DNA of 64,000 bases from an uncultured Muribaculaceae bacterium (GCA_944321865.1 CALUMZ010000001.1:127477-191476), one strand, 5' to 3'. Counted from the stretch's first letter, positions 44,924 through 55,739 are shown. The notes: a model not told the origin generated them from the letters alone. Program-made: numbers and translations.

Positions 44924-46456
44924 TCAGTCGGGAGCTGTTGCCGTGTTGCCTGCCGGAGGGGTGTCGGCACTGAAGTTCCGCAGAAATTCTTCCAACGATT
45001 CGGCCGGGTCGAGGCCCAACTTCTTGCGCAGCCGTTGGCGGATTTTGCGTATCGACTCGATTTGTATGTTCAGGATAAACGCAATCTGCTTGCTGTCGAG
45101 CCCCGAACAGGCGTAGGCGCAAAATCGCAGTTCGTGTTCGCTCAGTTTCGGGAACTCACTTTTCAGCTTTTGGAAAAAGTCGGGACGTATTTTCTCGAAC
45201 GATTCTTTGAATGCGTTCCAGTTGGAGGTGTCTTGCAGGTGGTATTTAATCTGGTTGTCGATGGTTTGTGCTATTTCGGGCGGTATCTTGCCATTGACGT
45301 TGGCATCGGATATTTGCTGTCGCACCGACTTGAGCGCGTTGGCTTTCTCTTCGAGTATCATCAGGTTGAGGCACAGCCGACGGCTCTGGTTTTCTATTTC
45401 CATTTTCCGTGCCCGGTTTTGCAGCCGTTCGTTGTTGAGCAGAGCCGTGAGTTCGCGGTTCTTGGCATCTTCAAGTTCCTTTTCGATGTGGGCTTTCTGC
45501 TTCTTGTTGCGCAAGATGATGATAACCACGGCGATTGACAGCAATATGAGGATGACTGTGAGCACGATGATTTGTTGCAGCAGAGCCATCTTTTCCTGCT
45601 CTTGCTTCAGTTGCGCCTCGTAGTTTTTTATGGTGTTCAGCGATTCCATCTGTTTTATCTGCGAGGCGTAGGCGACGTTTTCGACCGAGTCCTTGAACAG
45701 GTGGTATTTGCTCCAATACACGGTGGCACTGTCGTATTGCCGTGTGGCGGTGAAATTGTAAATCAGCCCCAGAATACAATTGGCTTCGGCTGGGTCGTGG
45801 TCTCGCTTGGCTTCGAGCATGGCTTCGCGGTAGAGGGCGATTGATGCGGCATAATTCTTCTTCAGGTATTGGCAGAAACCCAAGTGGGTGTTGCGCTTGT
45901 AGTTGAGTTTCGGGTTACTTAGCGGGAGCATTTTCAGCGTGTCGACATAGCTGAAGTATGAGCGTATGTCGTTGTCCGACATGAACGACCTCAGTAGCGA
46001 GAAAAGCACGCTGGCATGGTAGTCGGTGTCTTGCCGCGATATTGCTTCCCGTTCGAGCGGCAGCAGGATTTCTTTGGCCTTTTGCCTCTCGCCCTGCTTG
46101 AAGTAGCAATTGGCGATGTTCAGCTTTATTTTGGTAGTCGAAATGCTGTCGCCGCATTTGGCATAAAGCGCTTCGGCCTTCAGAAAGTTTTTCAGGGCAA
46201 GGTCGGTTTCGTCGAGTTGCTCAAACAGGTTGCCGAGTGCATTGTGCGTTCCGGCAAGGTTGCACAACTTGCCGTCGGCTTCATATTGCCCTGCCGCCTG
46301 CGACAGCATTAAGTAGTCGTTGAACAGGTCGCCCGACTTTTGCAGGTCGCGGTGCCGCTTCATCAGACCGGTATAGGCAGTGTCGGCATCGAGCTTACTG
46401 TTGCCTGTTAATGGCGGCGAAAAAGTTAATAATATGAGAAATACCAACACCTTCAT
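44924..46456 (-). CDS. Membrane TPR regulator with LuxR-type DNA-binding domain
   Basis: 510 residues. A signal peptide (about 1-18) and periplasmic TPR repeats (about 60-270, with NALGNLFEQLDETDLALKNF and NIANCYFKQGERQKAKEIL) precede a membrane helix (about 296-316). A long coiled coil and a C-terminal helix-turn-helix (about 437-483, LSEHELRFCAYACSGLDSKQIAFIL) follow. This type controls nearby operons in Bacteroidota without a partner kinase. It is divergent from the 1013-residue secreted protein, a likely target. Convergent with the fructan regulator across 12 bases. Confidence 0.82.
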   Translation of the reverse strand: MKVLVFLILLTFSPPLTGNSKLDADTAYTGLMKRHRDLQKSGDLFNDYLMLSQAAGQYEADGKLCNLAGTHNALGNLFEQLDETDLALKNFLKAEALYAKCGDSISTTKIKLNIANCYFKQGERQKAKEILLPLEREAISRQDTDYHASVLFSLLRSFMSDNDIRSYFSYVDTLKMLPLSNPKLNYKRNTHLGFCQYLKKNYAASIALYREAMLEAKRDHDPAEANCILGLIYNFTATRQYDSATVYWSKYHLFKDSVENVAYASQIKQMESLNTIKNYEAQLKQEQEKMALLQQIIVLTVILILLSIAVVIIILRNKKQKAHIEKELEDAKNRELTALLNNERLQNRARKMEIENQSRRLCLNLMILEEKANALKSVRQQISDANVNGKIPPEIAQTIDNQIKYHLQDTSNWNAFKESFEKIRPDFFQKLKSEFPKLSEHELRFCAYACSGLDSKQIAFILNIQIESIRKIRQRLRKKLGLDPAESLEEFLRNFSADTPPAGNTATAPD

Positions 46457-46562
46457 GTTGCAAATTTACATAAAAATTAATATTGTCCCTACATTGTCCC
46501 CCATTAAAAAAGCAATTTTTAATAGGAATATGCAATATTTGTGACGCAAATTAAGAACAAAG

Positions 46563-49500
46563 ATGCTTATGAAGAAATTGTTTACTTTTATGTGTCTCGC
46601 CACTTGTGCGACGCAGGCGTTGTGTGCGCAGGAGGCGTTGCCGTTTATCGAGGCGTTTGATGACGAGTTGTCGATGGACAGGTTTACCGTTGTGGATAAC
46701 AACAAGGATGGCTTGACATGGACTTACGATGCCGACTTGAAGTTGGCACGCTATGACCGCAGCGAAGTCAACGCGGGCGATGACTGGATGTTCACGCCGG
46801 CATTCACGTTTGAACAGGGACACAGGTACAAGGTGTCGTTCACGACGCAAGGCAAGTATATTTCGATGACTGAAAGGATGTCTGTCACCGTGGGACGTGA
46901 CTTGGAACCGGCAAGCCACACAAAAGTTGTAGGAACCGTCGAAGTGATGTGGAACAGCGAGTTCAGACTGACCGAATATGAGTTTACGGTTGACGAAACG
47001 GCAACTTACCATGTGGGATTCCATGAGATAAGCGACGCGTATACTTACTATCTGCTTCTCGATGATATTCGCATCGAGGAGGTGTCGGACGAGACAGCAC
47101 CCGGGCCGGTGCAGCAATTGACTGCGACACCGGGCGCAGACGGTGCGCTGCAAGCCGACATTTCGTTTGTCACTCCCAATGTTGATGCCACCGGTGCACC
47201 GCTGGCATCGCTCGATGGCGTGGAGATATACCGCAGCGGTTTGGACAATCCTATAAAGTTGATCGATGTCCACGAGATGGGCGACGTGTGCGAGTTCAGC
47301 GACGCGGTGCCTGCTTCTGGCGAGTATAGTTATAAGGTAATGGCTCGGAACAAGGGAGGGCTGAGCGAAGCTGCGACGTGTGAAGTGTATGTCGGTAACG
47401 ACAGTCCCGAAGCAGTAGAGAACTTGCAAGTGAGCATCGTCGCCGGCAACCCGGCACTGCGGTGGGAAATGCCGCAGCGCGGCGCGCATGGCGGTTATGT
47501 CGATGTCGATGCCATTACCTTTACCGTGATGCGCAACTCCATTGCAGGCGACGGTACGGTTGAGGATGTTGTGGTATCGCAAGGGAAGCGCGACCTTGCT
47601 TTTGTCGACAACGGCATAAATTTTGACTATATGCCGCAGGTGCTTGTGCGCTACACTGTGTGGGCCGTCAACAACAGTGTAGACGGCGTGAAAAACATCT
47701 CCCGGTATGTAGTAGCCGGAGAGCCTTACCAGGCTCCGATGACCGAGGATTTTGCCATGTGCTCGACGATATACTATCCGTGGTATTCCGAGAAGACAGG
47801 CACTGACGAGGAGAAGTATTGGGACATCAAGTATTACGGGACCAGCCCGGCGGCTTATTCCGACGACATGGGCGTGATGATGTTCCGCTCGGTGAATGCC
47901 GACATGGGCGAGAGCGAGCGTTTTTATTCGCCTGTATTTGATGTGTCGGGATTGCTGCATCCGGCTGTGCTGTTGAAAGTGTATCACACTACCGGAGCGT
48001 CCGACCAAGATTGCCTGCAAATAGAGGCTTCGGGCAATGGCAGTGAATGGAAAGAGGCCGGAGAAGCCATTGTTGTGGGTGGCGCGGCGGTCGAAGATTG
48101 GCAAGACCATGTGGTGTCGCTCGACGAGTTTGCCGGGTGCGACAGCCTTGTGTTTGCCATGAAGGGCATATCGGCGCAGGGTAGCAACATAATCGTCGAC
48201 AATGTTTCGCTGATTGACAATTGCTACGACATGGGCATAACGCAGGTCGCAGCCGACGGCAGTGCTGATCCGGACAAGGACTTCACCATAACGGTGGCGG
48301 TAGAGAACTGCGGTGCAAAAGTGATAGACAGCTACAAGGTGGAATTGTCGCGCGACGGTAGAGAATCGCAACAGGCTGCATCGGAAACTGCTTTGGCTCC
48401 GGGCGAAACTGCAACTGTTGCCTTCACGTGCCGTGTGCCGATTGAAACTGCCGGCAGCGATGTGGTGTATACTGCCCGCATTGTGTGCGAGCAAGACGAG
48501 AAACCGGCCAATGATGTACAGGAAACGACGATTGAGATTTATAAGCCCGTCTTCCCTGTAGTGCAGGGATTGACGGCTTCGGCCGACGACCGCGGGGTGC
48601 ACCTGACGTGGCAACCTGCCGAGGCATATAAAAATTATCCGGTGGTAACCGAAGACTTTGAGGCATACGAGCCGTTCATAATCGACAATATCGGCTTGTG
48701 GACCGTGGTTGACGGCGACGGAGCCGACACCGGCATATCAAGCAATACCACAGGCTATGCCCACCGTGGAGAGCCGATGGCCTTCCAAGTGTTCAATCCC
48801 GTAGAGGCGGGCATCGACATGGAGAGCTACCAAGAAACATGGGGTACTTATAAGGGTGAACAATACCTGCTGGGCATTTTCAACGAAGACGACATGACCC
48901 CCAACGACGATTGGCTCATTTCGCCTGAAGTGGAAGCCGGAAGCTATGTTTCGTTATATGCCAAATCGGTGACCGCAGGCTACCGTCTTGCCGAGATGGA
49001 GATATTGTATTCAACCGAGTCGGTCGAACCCGAAAGTTTCGAGCTGTTGCAGTCGGTTACCGTCCCTGCAAGCAGTTGGACCCACTATGAGTTCCGCCTC
49101 CCCGAGGGTGCATCTTACTTTGCCATCCATCACATCACGCAAGGCGGATTGGGATTGATGATTGACGAAATTGAATATAAGCCATTGGCCGGAAGTCCGG
49201 TTGAGGAGCAAGCTACTGGATATAACGTTTACCGCAACGGGGAGTGCATCACCGACGAGCCGGTGACCGAGGCTTCGTTTGACGACACTATTGCCGAAGC
49301 CGGCAATTACTCATACACGGTTACGGCCGTTTATGCGTCGGGTGAATCTTACTTCTCCGACCCTGCCACGGTTGACGTGAGCGCTGGCGTAGGCACGGTA
49401 GAGTATGACGGTTGCACAATCTCGGGCGGCGACGGCGTTATAGAGGTGAGCGCTACTTGCGCCGGACAGCTCGGCATCTATGCCACCGATGGCACCATGC

Positions 49501-49604
49501 GCGTGAACAAGTGGATGACCGACGGCCACGAAGCATTCTCAATGCCTGCCGGAATATACATTGTCCGTTTCGGCAACTGCGTCCGCAAGATAGTGGTTCG
49601 TTGA
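46563..49604 (+). CDS. Large secreted protein with fibronectin-like repeats and Por-type tail
   Basis: 1013 residues (an ATG at 46569 is an alternative). A signal peptide (to about residue 22) is followed by a jelly-roll, choice-of-anchor-J-like domain (about 25-175, FIEAFDDELSMDRFTVVD and DDWMFTPAF). Fibronectin type III-like modules come next, and the same jelly-roll pattern recurs twice (MTEDFAMCSTIYYPWYSEKTG, VTEDFEAYEPFIIDNIG). The last 70 residues (GQLGIYATDGTMRVN, MPAGIYIVRFGN, RKIVVR) resemble a type IX secretion sorting tail. Function unknown; probably a cell-surface adhesin or binding protein. The -7 box AATATTTG upstream is one base off consensus. Confidence 0.78.
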   Translation: MLMKKLFTFMCLATCATQALCAQEALPFIEAFDDELSMDRFTVVDNNKDGLTWTYDADLKLARYDRSEVNAGDDWMFTPAFTFEQGHRYKVSFTTQGKYISMTERMSVTVGRDLEPASHTKVVGTVEVMWNSEFRLTEYEFTVDETATYHVGFHEISDAYTYYLLLDDIRIEEVSDETAPGPVQQLTATPGADGALQADISFVTPNVDATGAPLASLDGVEIYRSGLDNPIKLIDVHEMGDVCEFSDAVPASGEYSYKVMARNKGGLSEAATCEVYVGNDSPEAVENLQVSIVAGNPALRWEMPQRGAHGGYVDVDAITFTVMRNSIAGDGTVEDVVVSQGKRDLAFVDNGINFDYMPQVLVRYTVWAVNNSVDGVKNISRYVVAGEPYQAPMTEDFAMCSTIYYPWYSEKTGTDEEKYWDIKYYGTSPAAYSDDMGVMMFRSVNADMGESERFYSPVFDVSGLLHPAVLLKVYHTTGASDQDCLQIEASGNGSEWKEAGEAIVVGGAAVEDWQDHVVSLDEFAGCDSLVFAMKGISAQGSNIIVDNVSLIDNCYDMGITQVAADGSADPDKDFTITVAVENCGAKVIDSYKVELSRDGRESQQAASETALAPGETATVAFTCRVPIETAGSDVVYTARIVCEQDEKPANDVQETTIEIYKPVFPVVQGLTASADDRGVHLTWQPAEAYKNYPVVTEDFEAYEPFIIDNIGLWTVVDGDGADTGISSNTTGYAHRGEPMAFQVFNPVEAGIDMESYQETWGTYKGEQYLLGIFNEDDMTPNDDWLISPEVEAGSYVSLYAKSVTAGYRLAEMEILYSTESVEPESFELLQSVTVPASSWTHYEFRLPEGASYFAIHHITQGGLGLMIDEIEYKPLAGSPVEEQATGYNVYRNGECITDEPVTEASFDDTIAEAGNYSYTVTAVYASGESYFSDPATVDVSAGVGTVEYDGCTISGGDGVIEVSATCAGQLGIYATDGTMRVNKWMTDGHEAFSMPAGIYIVRFGNCVRKIVVR

Positions 49605-49638
49605 TGCGTTCGTCATTTTAAATAGTTACACTTAATCT

Positions 49639-49684
49639 GCACCCCGCCATGTCCCGACAAGAGGCAAGGCGGGGGTGCTTTTTT
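49639..49684 (+). terminator. Rho-independent terminator
   Basis: GCACCCCGCC (49639-49648) pairs with GGCGGGGGTGC (49668-49678, one bulged G), followed by TTTTTT. It ends the 1013-residue gene. Confidence 0.88.
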
Positions 49685-49813
49685 ATATAATTGCTAAATT
49701 TGCTTAAAAACGGCGGTGGTTGCTTGGATTATCGGGCTATTCGGCGTAAATTTATATATTCCATTGAGCGTATGCTCGTGGTGGTTTATTTGTGTAACTA
49801 AAAATAAACGATT

Positions 49814-50002
49814 ATGAAACCTTTGCACATTGTTTTGGCTGTCATCGGCGGAGCTATTGCCGGTGCCACCGTAGGATTGTTGTTTGCTCCCGAAAAAGGG
49901 GCAGATACCCGGAAGAAGATTGCCGATTATTTGAAAGAGAAAGGCATAAAGTTGAAAAAGAACCAAATAGACGAGTTGGCTTCTGAAATAGATGAAGCGT
50001 GA
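49814..50002 (+). CDS. YtxH-domain small membrane protein, first copy
   Basis: 62 residues. One hydrophobic helix (HIVLAVIGGAIAGATVGLLFAPEKG) is followed by a charged amphipathic helix that ends DELASEIDEA. The LFAPEKG turn is the YtxH hallmark. These proteins are linked to stress or envelope roles in other bacteria, with no known activity. A paralogue follows 23 bases downstream. Confidence 0.78.
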   Translation: MKPLHIVLAVIGGAIAGATVGLLFAPEKGADTRKKIADYLKEKGIKLKKNQIDELASEIDEA

Positions 50003-50025
50003 ATTAAATGAAAGGAGATAAGGCG

Positions 50026-50220
50026 ATGAAGAATATAAGTATTTTGTACGCATTTTTGGGCGGAGCTGTTGTTGGGTGCGTTGCTGCATTGTTGTTTGCC
50101 CCCGAAAAGGGAGTGGAATTACGTGCTCGCATTAAGAACAAGCTCAAAGAACACGGCATTGACTTCAGCGATGATGAGGTTGAAGAACTGGTTGATCAAA
50201 TAGCCGGTGAGATAGAGTGA
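50026..50220 (+). CDS. YtxH-domain small membrane protein, second copy
   Basis: 64 residues from the ATG at 50026; an upstream ATG at 50008 exists, but a good AGGAG site (about 50013) lies 8 bases before 50026 and decides the start. LYAFLGGAVVGCVAALLFAPEKG and the tail DDEVEELVDQIAGEIE mirror the first copy. The pair looks like a tandem duplication. Repeat copy D follows. Confidence 0.78.
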   Translation: MKNISILYAFLGGAVVGCVAALLFAPEKGVELRARIKNKLKEHGIDFSDDEVEELVDQIAGEIE

Positions 50221-50255
50221 CAGTATGAGGGCAACGTGTGTGCATGTTTGCTCGT

Positions 50256-50422
50256 GGGTGGCAAAATTCCAGCATTGATATTGTAGAGACGTGGTATGCC
50301 ACGTCGCGATGCGTGCAACGGCATACAAAGTATTAAATATCAATAATTTACTTAACCAGATTGTAGAGACGCAAAATTTTGCGTCTCTACTGCCACATTG
50401 AAATAATAATTTTGATGCACCC
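50256..50422. repeat. Paired-palindrome miniature element, copy D (167 bp)
   Basis: Left end GGGTGGCAAAA (50256) and right end TTTTGATGCACCC (ends 50422) are inverted relatives of each other. The near-palindrome GTAGAGACGTGGTATGCC is at 50283-50304 and the perfect 28-base palindrome at 50363-50390. Orientation is opposite to copy A. It sits between the YtxH pair and the holin-like gene, within what is otherwise one direction of transcription. Confidence 0.8.
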
Positions 50423-50437
50423 TCATATTAAGGAAAA

Positions 50438-50779
50438 ATGGCAGAGAACCAATATATCAGGTTGTGGGAAGAACTTAAAAAGTTCTTGCGCCTGCAAATA
50501 GATTACACCAAGCTAACGGCAGTGGAGAAAGTGTCGCTGCTGCTGTCGGCTGTTGCTGTGGCTATCGTGTTCGGCCTGTTGTGCGCTTGTGCGCTTTTCT
50601 ATTTGTCGTTTGCGCTTGCTTGTGCATTAGAACAGTGGATTGGTGTAGAATGGGCGGCTTACATGATTGTGGGTGGGGTGTTTGCCGTGTTGCTGCTGAT
50701 TGTGTATGCATTCAGGAAGCAACTTATAGTCAACCCGGTCACACGGTTTGTCACGCGGCTGTTCCTCGACAATAAGTAG
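50438..50779 (+). CDS. Holin-like (phage holin 3_6 / YqjE) membrane protein
   Basis: 113 residues. A short amphipathic start (IRLWEELKKFLRLQIDYTKLTAVEKVSLLL) is followed by two membrane helices (AVAIVFGLLCACALFYLSFALACAL and AAYMIVGGVFAVLLLIVYAF). I match it to the putative actinobacterial-holin-X family, found outside phages too. It sits beside the YtxH pair as part of a small envelope-stress-like cluster; that role is inferred. Confidence 0.7.
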   Translation: MAENQYIRLWEELKKFLRLQIDYTKLTAVEKVSLLLSAVAVAIVFGLLCACALFYLSFALACALEQWIGVEWAAYMIVGGVFAVLLLIVYAFRKQLIVNPVTRFVTRLFLDNK

Positions 50780-50830
50780 CGCTGCGACGGTGTGTTTACA
50801 ACCATAAAAACAAGCCTCATGGTATTATAA

Positions 50831-51151
50831 ATGACAAAAATAATGGCAACAATGACAGATAACACAAGAAGCTGCCTTCCGGCAGCCGCCGGCGAAAAGT
50901 GGCGCGGTTATACAATCGACGAGTTGAGGTATCGGCGTGCCGTGTCGCTCGTCAGGCTTGAGATGCAAAAGGCGATGCTTGCCGGGTCGTTCAAATCGGC
51001 AACCGGGGCTTTGTCGGTTGCCAAGCAGCAACTGACGGGCAATATAGACGGGAAACTGAAATTTGCCAATTATCTGTTGATTGGCTACAAGTCGGTGAAG
51101 GTGGCAATGAAAATGTGGAACACATTCAAGAGAAGCAAAAACAAACGATGA
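50831..51151 (+). CDS. Hypothetical protein ahead of prmA
   Basis: 106 residues; several ATGs near the start (50831, 50843, 50852) make the N-terminus uncertain. The middle is YTIDELRYRRAVSLVRLEMQKAML and the C-terminus is basic (FKRSKNKR). No family recognised. Its stop overlaps the prmA ATG by 4 bases (ATGA), so it is probably translated as a unit with prmA. Confidence 0.6.
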   Translation: MTKIMATMTDNTRSCLPAAAGEKWRGYTIDELRYRRAVSLVRLEMQKAMLAGSFKSATGALSVAKQQLTGNIDGKLKFANYLLIGYKSVKVAMKMWNTFKRSKNKR

Positions 51152-51999
51152 ATAATTACATGAAGGTCGCATTCTCGCTCACACCATACGATGAGATGAA
51201 GTGCGACATATTGGTGTCGGTGCTTGCCGATTACGGATATGAGTGTTTCGAGCCTGCCGGCGACGGAACCAATGCCTATATAGTGGCCGGCGACTATGAT
51301 GCGGCGGCCGTGGAGAAGGCTGTGGAAGAAGCCGCCTTAGACGGCGTGCGGGTGACGTGGCACACCGAGGAAATAAAAGGCGTGAACTGGAACGAGGAGT
51401 GGGAAAAAAATTATTTCAAGCCCATGACCATTGCCGGGCGGTGCGTGATACACAGCACGTTCCACACCGACTATCCCAAACTCGAATATGAAATAGTGAT
51501 TGACCCGAAAATGGCTTTCGGCACCGGACACCATGAGACCACGAGCCTGATGGTGGAGCAGATTTTGCGTGAGGATCTGACCGGTAAAAGCGTGATTGAC
51601 ATGGGAACCGGGACAGGCATACTTGCCATCTTGGCATCGATGTGCGGGGCAGACAAGGTGACCGGCATAGAAATTGACGAAGATGCTTACTTGAATGCCG
51701 TTGACAACTTGCGCCTTAACGGAGCGGAAAACAAGGTTGGCTTGATTCATGGTGACGCGTCGGCTCTTGCCGGCATTGGCAGAGCTGATGTGCTGCTGGC
51801 CAATATCAACCGCAACATCATCACTGCCGACATCGCCCGTTACCGGGCTGCGTTGAAAGATGGCGGGATAATGCTGTTAAGCGGTTTCTATGTCGAGGAT
51901 ATTCCGGTGGTGATGGAAGCCGCCCGTCCACAAGATCTGCAGCAAGTGCTGCATAACGAGAAGAATCGCTGGGTGATGCTAAAGCTGACGGCGGAGTGA
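51148..51999 (+). CDS. prmA: Ribosomal protein L11 methyltransferase
   Basis: 283 residues from the ATG at 51148. An N-terminal substrate domain leads to the SAM fold with VIDMGTGTGILAILASMCGA and LLANINRNII, the family signature. It trimethylates ribosomal protein L11. The start is taken at the ATGA overlap with the preceding gene; the earlier ATG at 51115 lies inside that gene and is less likely. Confidence 0.93.
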   Translation: MNNYMKVAFSLTPYDEMKCDILVSVLADYGYECFEPAGDGTNAYIVAGDYDAAAVEKAVEEAALDGVRVTWHTEEIKGVNWNEEWEKNYFKPMTIAGRCVIHSTFHTDYPKLEYEIVIDPKMAFGTGHHETTSLMVEQILREDLTGKSVIDMGTGTGILAILASMCGADKVTGIEIDEDAYLNAVDNLRLNGAENKVGLIHGDASALAGIGRADVLLANINRNIITADIARYRAALKDGGIMLLSGFYVEDIPVVMEAARPQDLQQVLHNEKNRWVMLKLTAE

Positions 52000-52045
52000 A
52001 GGTTTTTTTTGTCTTTTTGTCTAAAGAAATTCTGTTTTAAAACAT

Positions 52046-52082
52046 GAGTGGCGAGCCAATTCTAATATTTGGCTTGCCACTC
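52046..52082. terminator. Bidirectional terminator, prmA / glnS
   Basis: GAGTGGCGAGCCAA (52046-52059) pairs with TTGGCTTGCCACTC (52069-52082) with one G-T type mismatch, between convergent genes. T-rich DNA is on both sides. Confidence 0.8.
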
Positions 52083-52107
52083 GTTGTATTGTTACTGCGT
52101 TGTGCGG

Positions 52108-53817
<1,710 letters not shown>

Positions 53818-54021
53818 AAGACAAAAAGTAAAAAAACTTTATACAATTTTATTAATTGTGGCAAAGGTAGTGCAAGTTGAGCGCAAATGCAAATCATGCT
53901 TGTATGAAATTGCCATTTGCCGACTTATGTAAATGCCATGTCATTCCTACGGAGCAAAAACGGTCTCGCTTATTCCATAGGACGATGTGTATAACGGTAA
54001 TGAAAAAATGTGGTTGTACAT

Positions 54022-54053
54022 CTTTGCATTACTCTTGACTTTTACTATATTTG
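54022..54053 (+). promoter_or_regulatory. Promoter of the cytidylate kinase-like gene
   Basis: TTTG (54022-54025), 20 bases, TATATTTG (54046-54053). The -7 box lies inside a longer open frame and so supports the ATG at 54077 as the start. The spacer GACTTTTAC is shared with other promoters in the window. Confidence 0.7.
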
Positions 54054-54076
54054 GAATGCTTAAATACAATGAAGTT

Positions 54077-54712
54077 ATGGACGGTGATAAAAAATATGTA
54101 ATAACCATTGGTCGGCAATATGGCAGTGGTGGCAGAGAGATAGGACGCATGGTTGCAAATGCGTTGGGTATACGTTATTATGACAAAGAATTGCTTACCG
54201 AGGCTGCAAAATCATCGGGAGTGAATCAAGAATTGTTTGAGGCTGCCGATGAGCGGACCCCGTCTTTTTTTTCAAATCTATGGTCGTTTAACCTCGGGTT
54301 CAATTCGGGTGCCTACTTGTTGGGAAATACGCCTTTGTCGGATGATAGCATTTATTCGGCACAATGTTCTGTCATGAGGCAGCTTGCCGAAAAATCGTCG
54401 TGTGTGATAGTTGGCAGGAGTGCTGATTATGTGTTGCGTGCAAATCCACGGTTGATAAGTGTATTTATTCATGCTTCGATAGAATCAAGAGCCGAACGAA
54501 TCATGAAAAGGAAAGATTGTGAGACGATTGATGCAGCAAAATCACTTGCGACTAAAAAAGACAAATTGCGTTCGAGTTACTATAATTTTTATACCGATAA
54601 AACGTGGGGAGATGCAGCATCATATGATTTGTCGATAGATTCATCAAAACTTAGCAGTGAAGATGTGTGTAAAGTTATTGTCGATTACGTACATCTGAGG
54701 TTGAAGCAGTAG
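54077..54712 (+). CDS. Cytidylate kinase-like family protein
   Basis: 211 residues from the ATG at 54077 (24 bases after the -7 box). The P-loop is ITIGRQYGSGGREIG, and the family's later features are VIVGRSADYVLR and RAERIMKRKD. It is a nucleoside-monophosphate kinase-fold protein (cytidylate kinase-like family 2); the exact substrate is not known. Convergent with an AraC regulator, two bases apart. Confidence 0.85.
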   Translation: MDGDKKYVITIGRQYGSGGREIGRMVANALGIRYYDKELLTEAAKSSGVNQELFEAADERTPSFFSNLWSFNLGFNSGAYLLGNTPLSDDSIYSAQCSVMRQLAEKSSCVIVGRSADYVLRANPRLISVFIHASIESRAERIMKRKDCETIDAAKSLATKKDKLRSSYYNFYTDKTWGDAASYDLSIDSSKLSSEDVCKVIVDYVHLRLKQ

Positions 54713-54714
54713 AA

Positions 54715-55584
54715 TTACTTGTTTCGGTATTCTTGAGGCGTCATTCCGGTATATGTTTTGAAATAGCGGGTAAATGTTGTGGGAGTGGGGAATCCAAGTG
54801 ATGTGGCGATACTGCTAACAGAATTGGATGTGCCTTTTAATTGCGTTTTTGCGTCCATTATTATGAGGCTCATGATGATTTCTTGCGGTGTCATGCCTGC
54901 AGTACGGCTGATAACGTTGCAAAAATGCGATAGTGACAAGTTGGCTTCGCTTGCATAGAATGAAATCTTGTGTTCGTCGCGGTAATTATCGAAAGCCAAT
55001 TGTAAAAATTCAGAAAGGATGGTGCGTTCACGCGAAGTAGGTAAAGTTTTATTGTCGTGTTGCGTATTTTTTATTATCTGCAACAACATTTCGATATATA
55101 ATTTAAATATGCTTTGCGTTAGGCCGGGTGATAACAGTGGGTCGGTAATGTTTCCGGCTTTTGTTAGCAATGCCATCATGTCTCCAAATATTGAAGCCAA
55201 TTCGGGTTTAAGAGAAAAGACGGGATTCTTGAAAATCGGGAACATAAGTGAAGTAATATATTTATAGAAATTTACCGTTTTCAAGAATGAAGATGAAAAA
55301 CCGGCGAAACTGATTTTGGTGTCGCTGCTTGTTTCTTCTATTTGAATGAAGCTACCGGGGAAAATTGCAACGAAATCATTTTCTCGTATTGTGTAGTCCC
55401 AAAGGTTTATGCGGGTTTTAATGCTGCCTGAAGACACAAAAGCAAATATGCATGCTTGAATTTTGCATGGGTATGAGGCATAAAAATTAAGCAAATCGGT
55501 TGTTATATTATCATATACGATAAAATCGACAGGAAGGTCAAATTGCGGAAGTTTGTCGATATATAATTTTTTGTTAGTTACCAT
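54715..55584 (-). CDS. AraC-family transcriptional regulator
   Basis: 289 residues from the ATG at 55584; the longer TTG start at 55605 lies inside a minus-strand -7 box TAATTTTG (55603-55610). The N-terminal cupin-like ligand domain (about 20-130) precedes a two-motif helix-turn-helix with ISFYASEANLSLSHFCNVISRTAG and VSSIATSLGFPTPTTFTRYFKTYTGMTPQEYRNK, split here around the signature. Target genes cannot be read; no divergent partner is close. Confidence 0.88.
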   Translation of the reverse strand: MVTNKKLYIDKLPQFDLPVDFIVYDNITTDLLNFYASYPCKIQACIFAFVSSGSIKTRINLWDYTIRENDFVAIFPGSFIQIEETSSDTKISFAGFSSSFLKTVNFYKYITSLMFPIFKNPVFSLKPELASIFGDMMALLTKAGNITDPLLSPGLTQSIFKLYIEMLLQIIKNTQHDNKTLPTSRERTILSEFLQLAFDNYRDEHKISFYASEANLSLSHFCNVISRTAGMTPQEIIMSLIIMDAKTQLKGTSNSVSSIATSLGFPTPTTFTRYFKTYTGMTPQEYRNK

Positions 55585-55602
55585 TTTGTATATTTTGTAT
55601 TG

Positions 55603-55610
55603 CAAAATTA
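55603..55610 (-). promoter_or_regulatory. -7 box of the AraC gene
   Basis: TAATTTTG on the minus strand, 18 bases before the ATG at 55584. It removes the TTG at 55605 as a start. Confidence 0.55.
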
Positions 55611-55739
55611 CTAATAAACAGCTAAAACTGAAAATGAGTGTGGCAGTCCGAAAACACAGTTATAGCATTTTAAGAGGCAAACATGACGAATAAGGACTAT
55701 ATTACCACCTTGTACCTTCCGCATTAAAGCCAAGAATTC

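Noticed and set aside
46551..48614. Long minus-strand open frame (687 codons) opposite the 1013-residue secreted gene
   Set aside because: It has no signal, domain or promoter, is His/Arg/Val-rich as expected from the antisense of this codon usage, and the + strand product has a signal peptide, repeated modules and a tail.
53987..54076. Longer N-terminus of the cytidylate kinase-like protein
   Set aside because: It includes the promoter at 54022-54053; the conserved P-loop starts just after the ATG at 54077.
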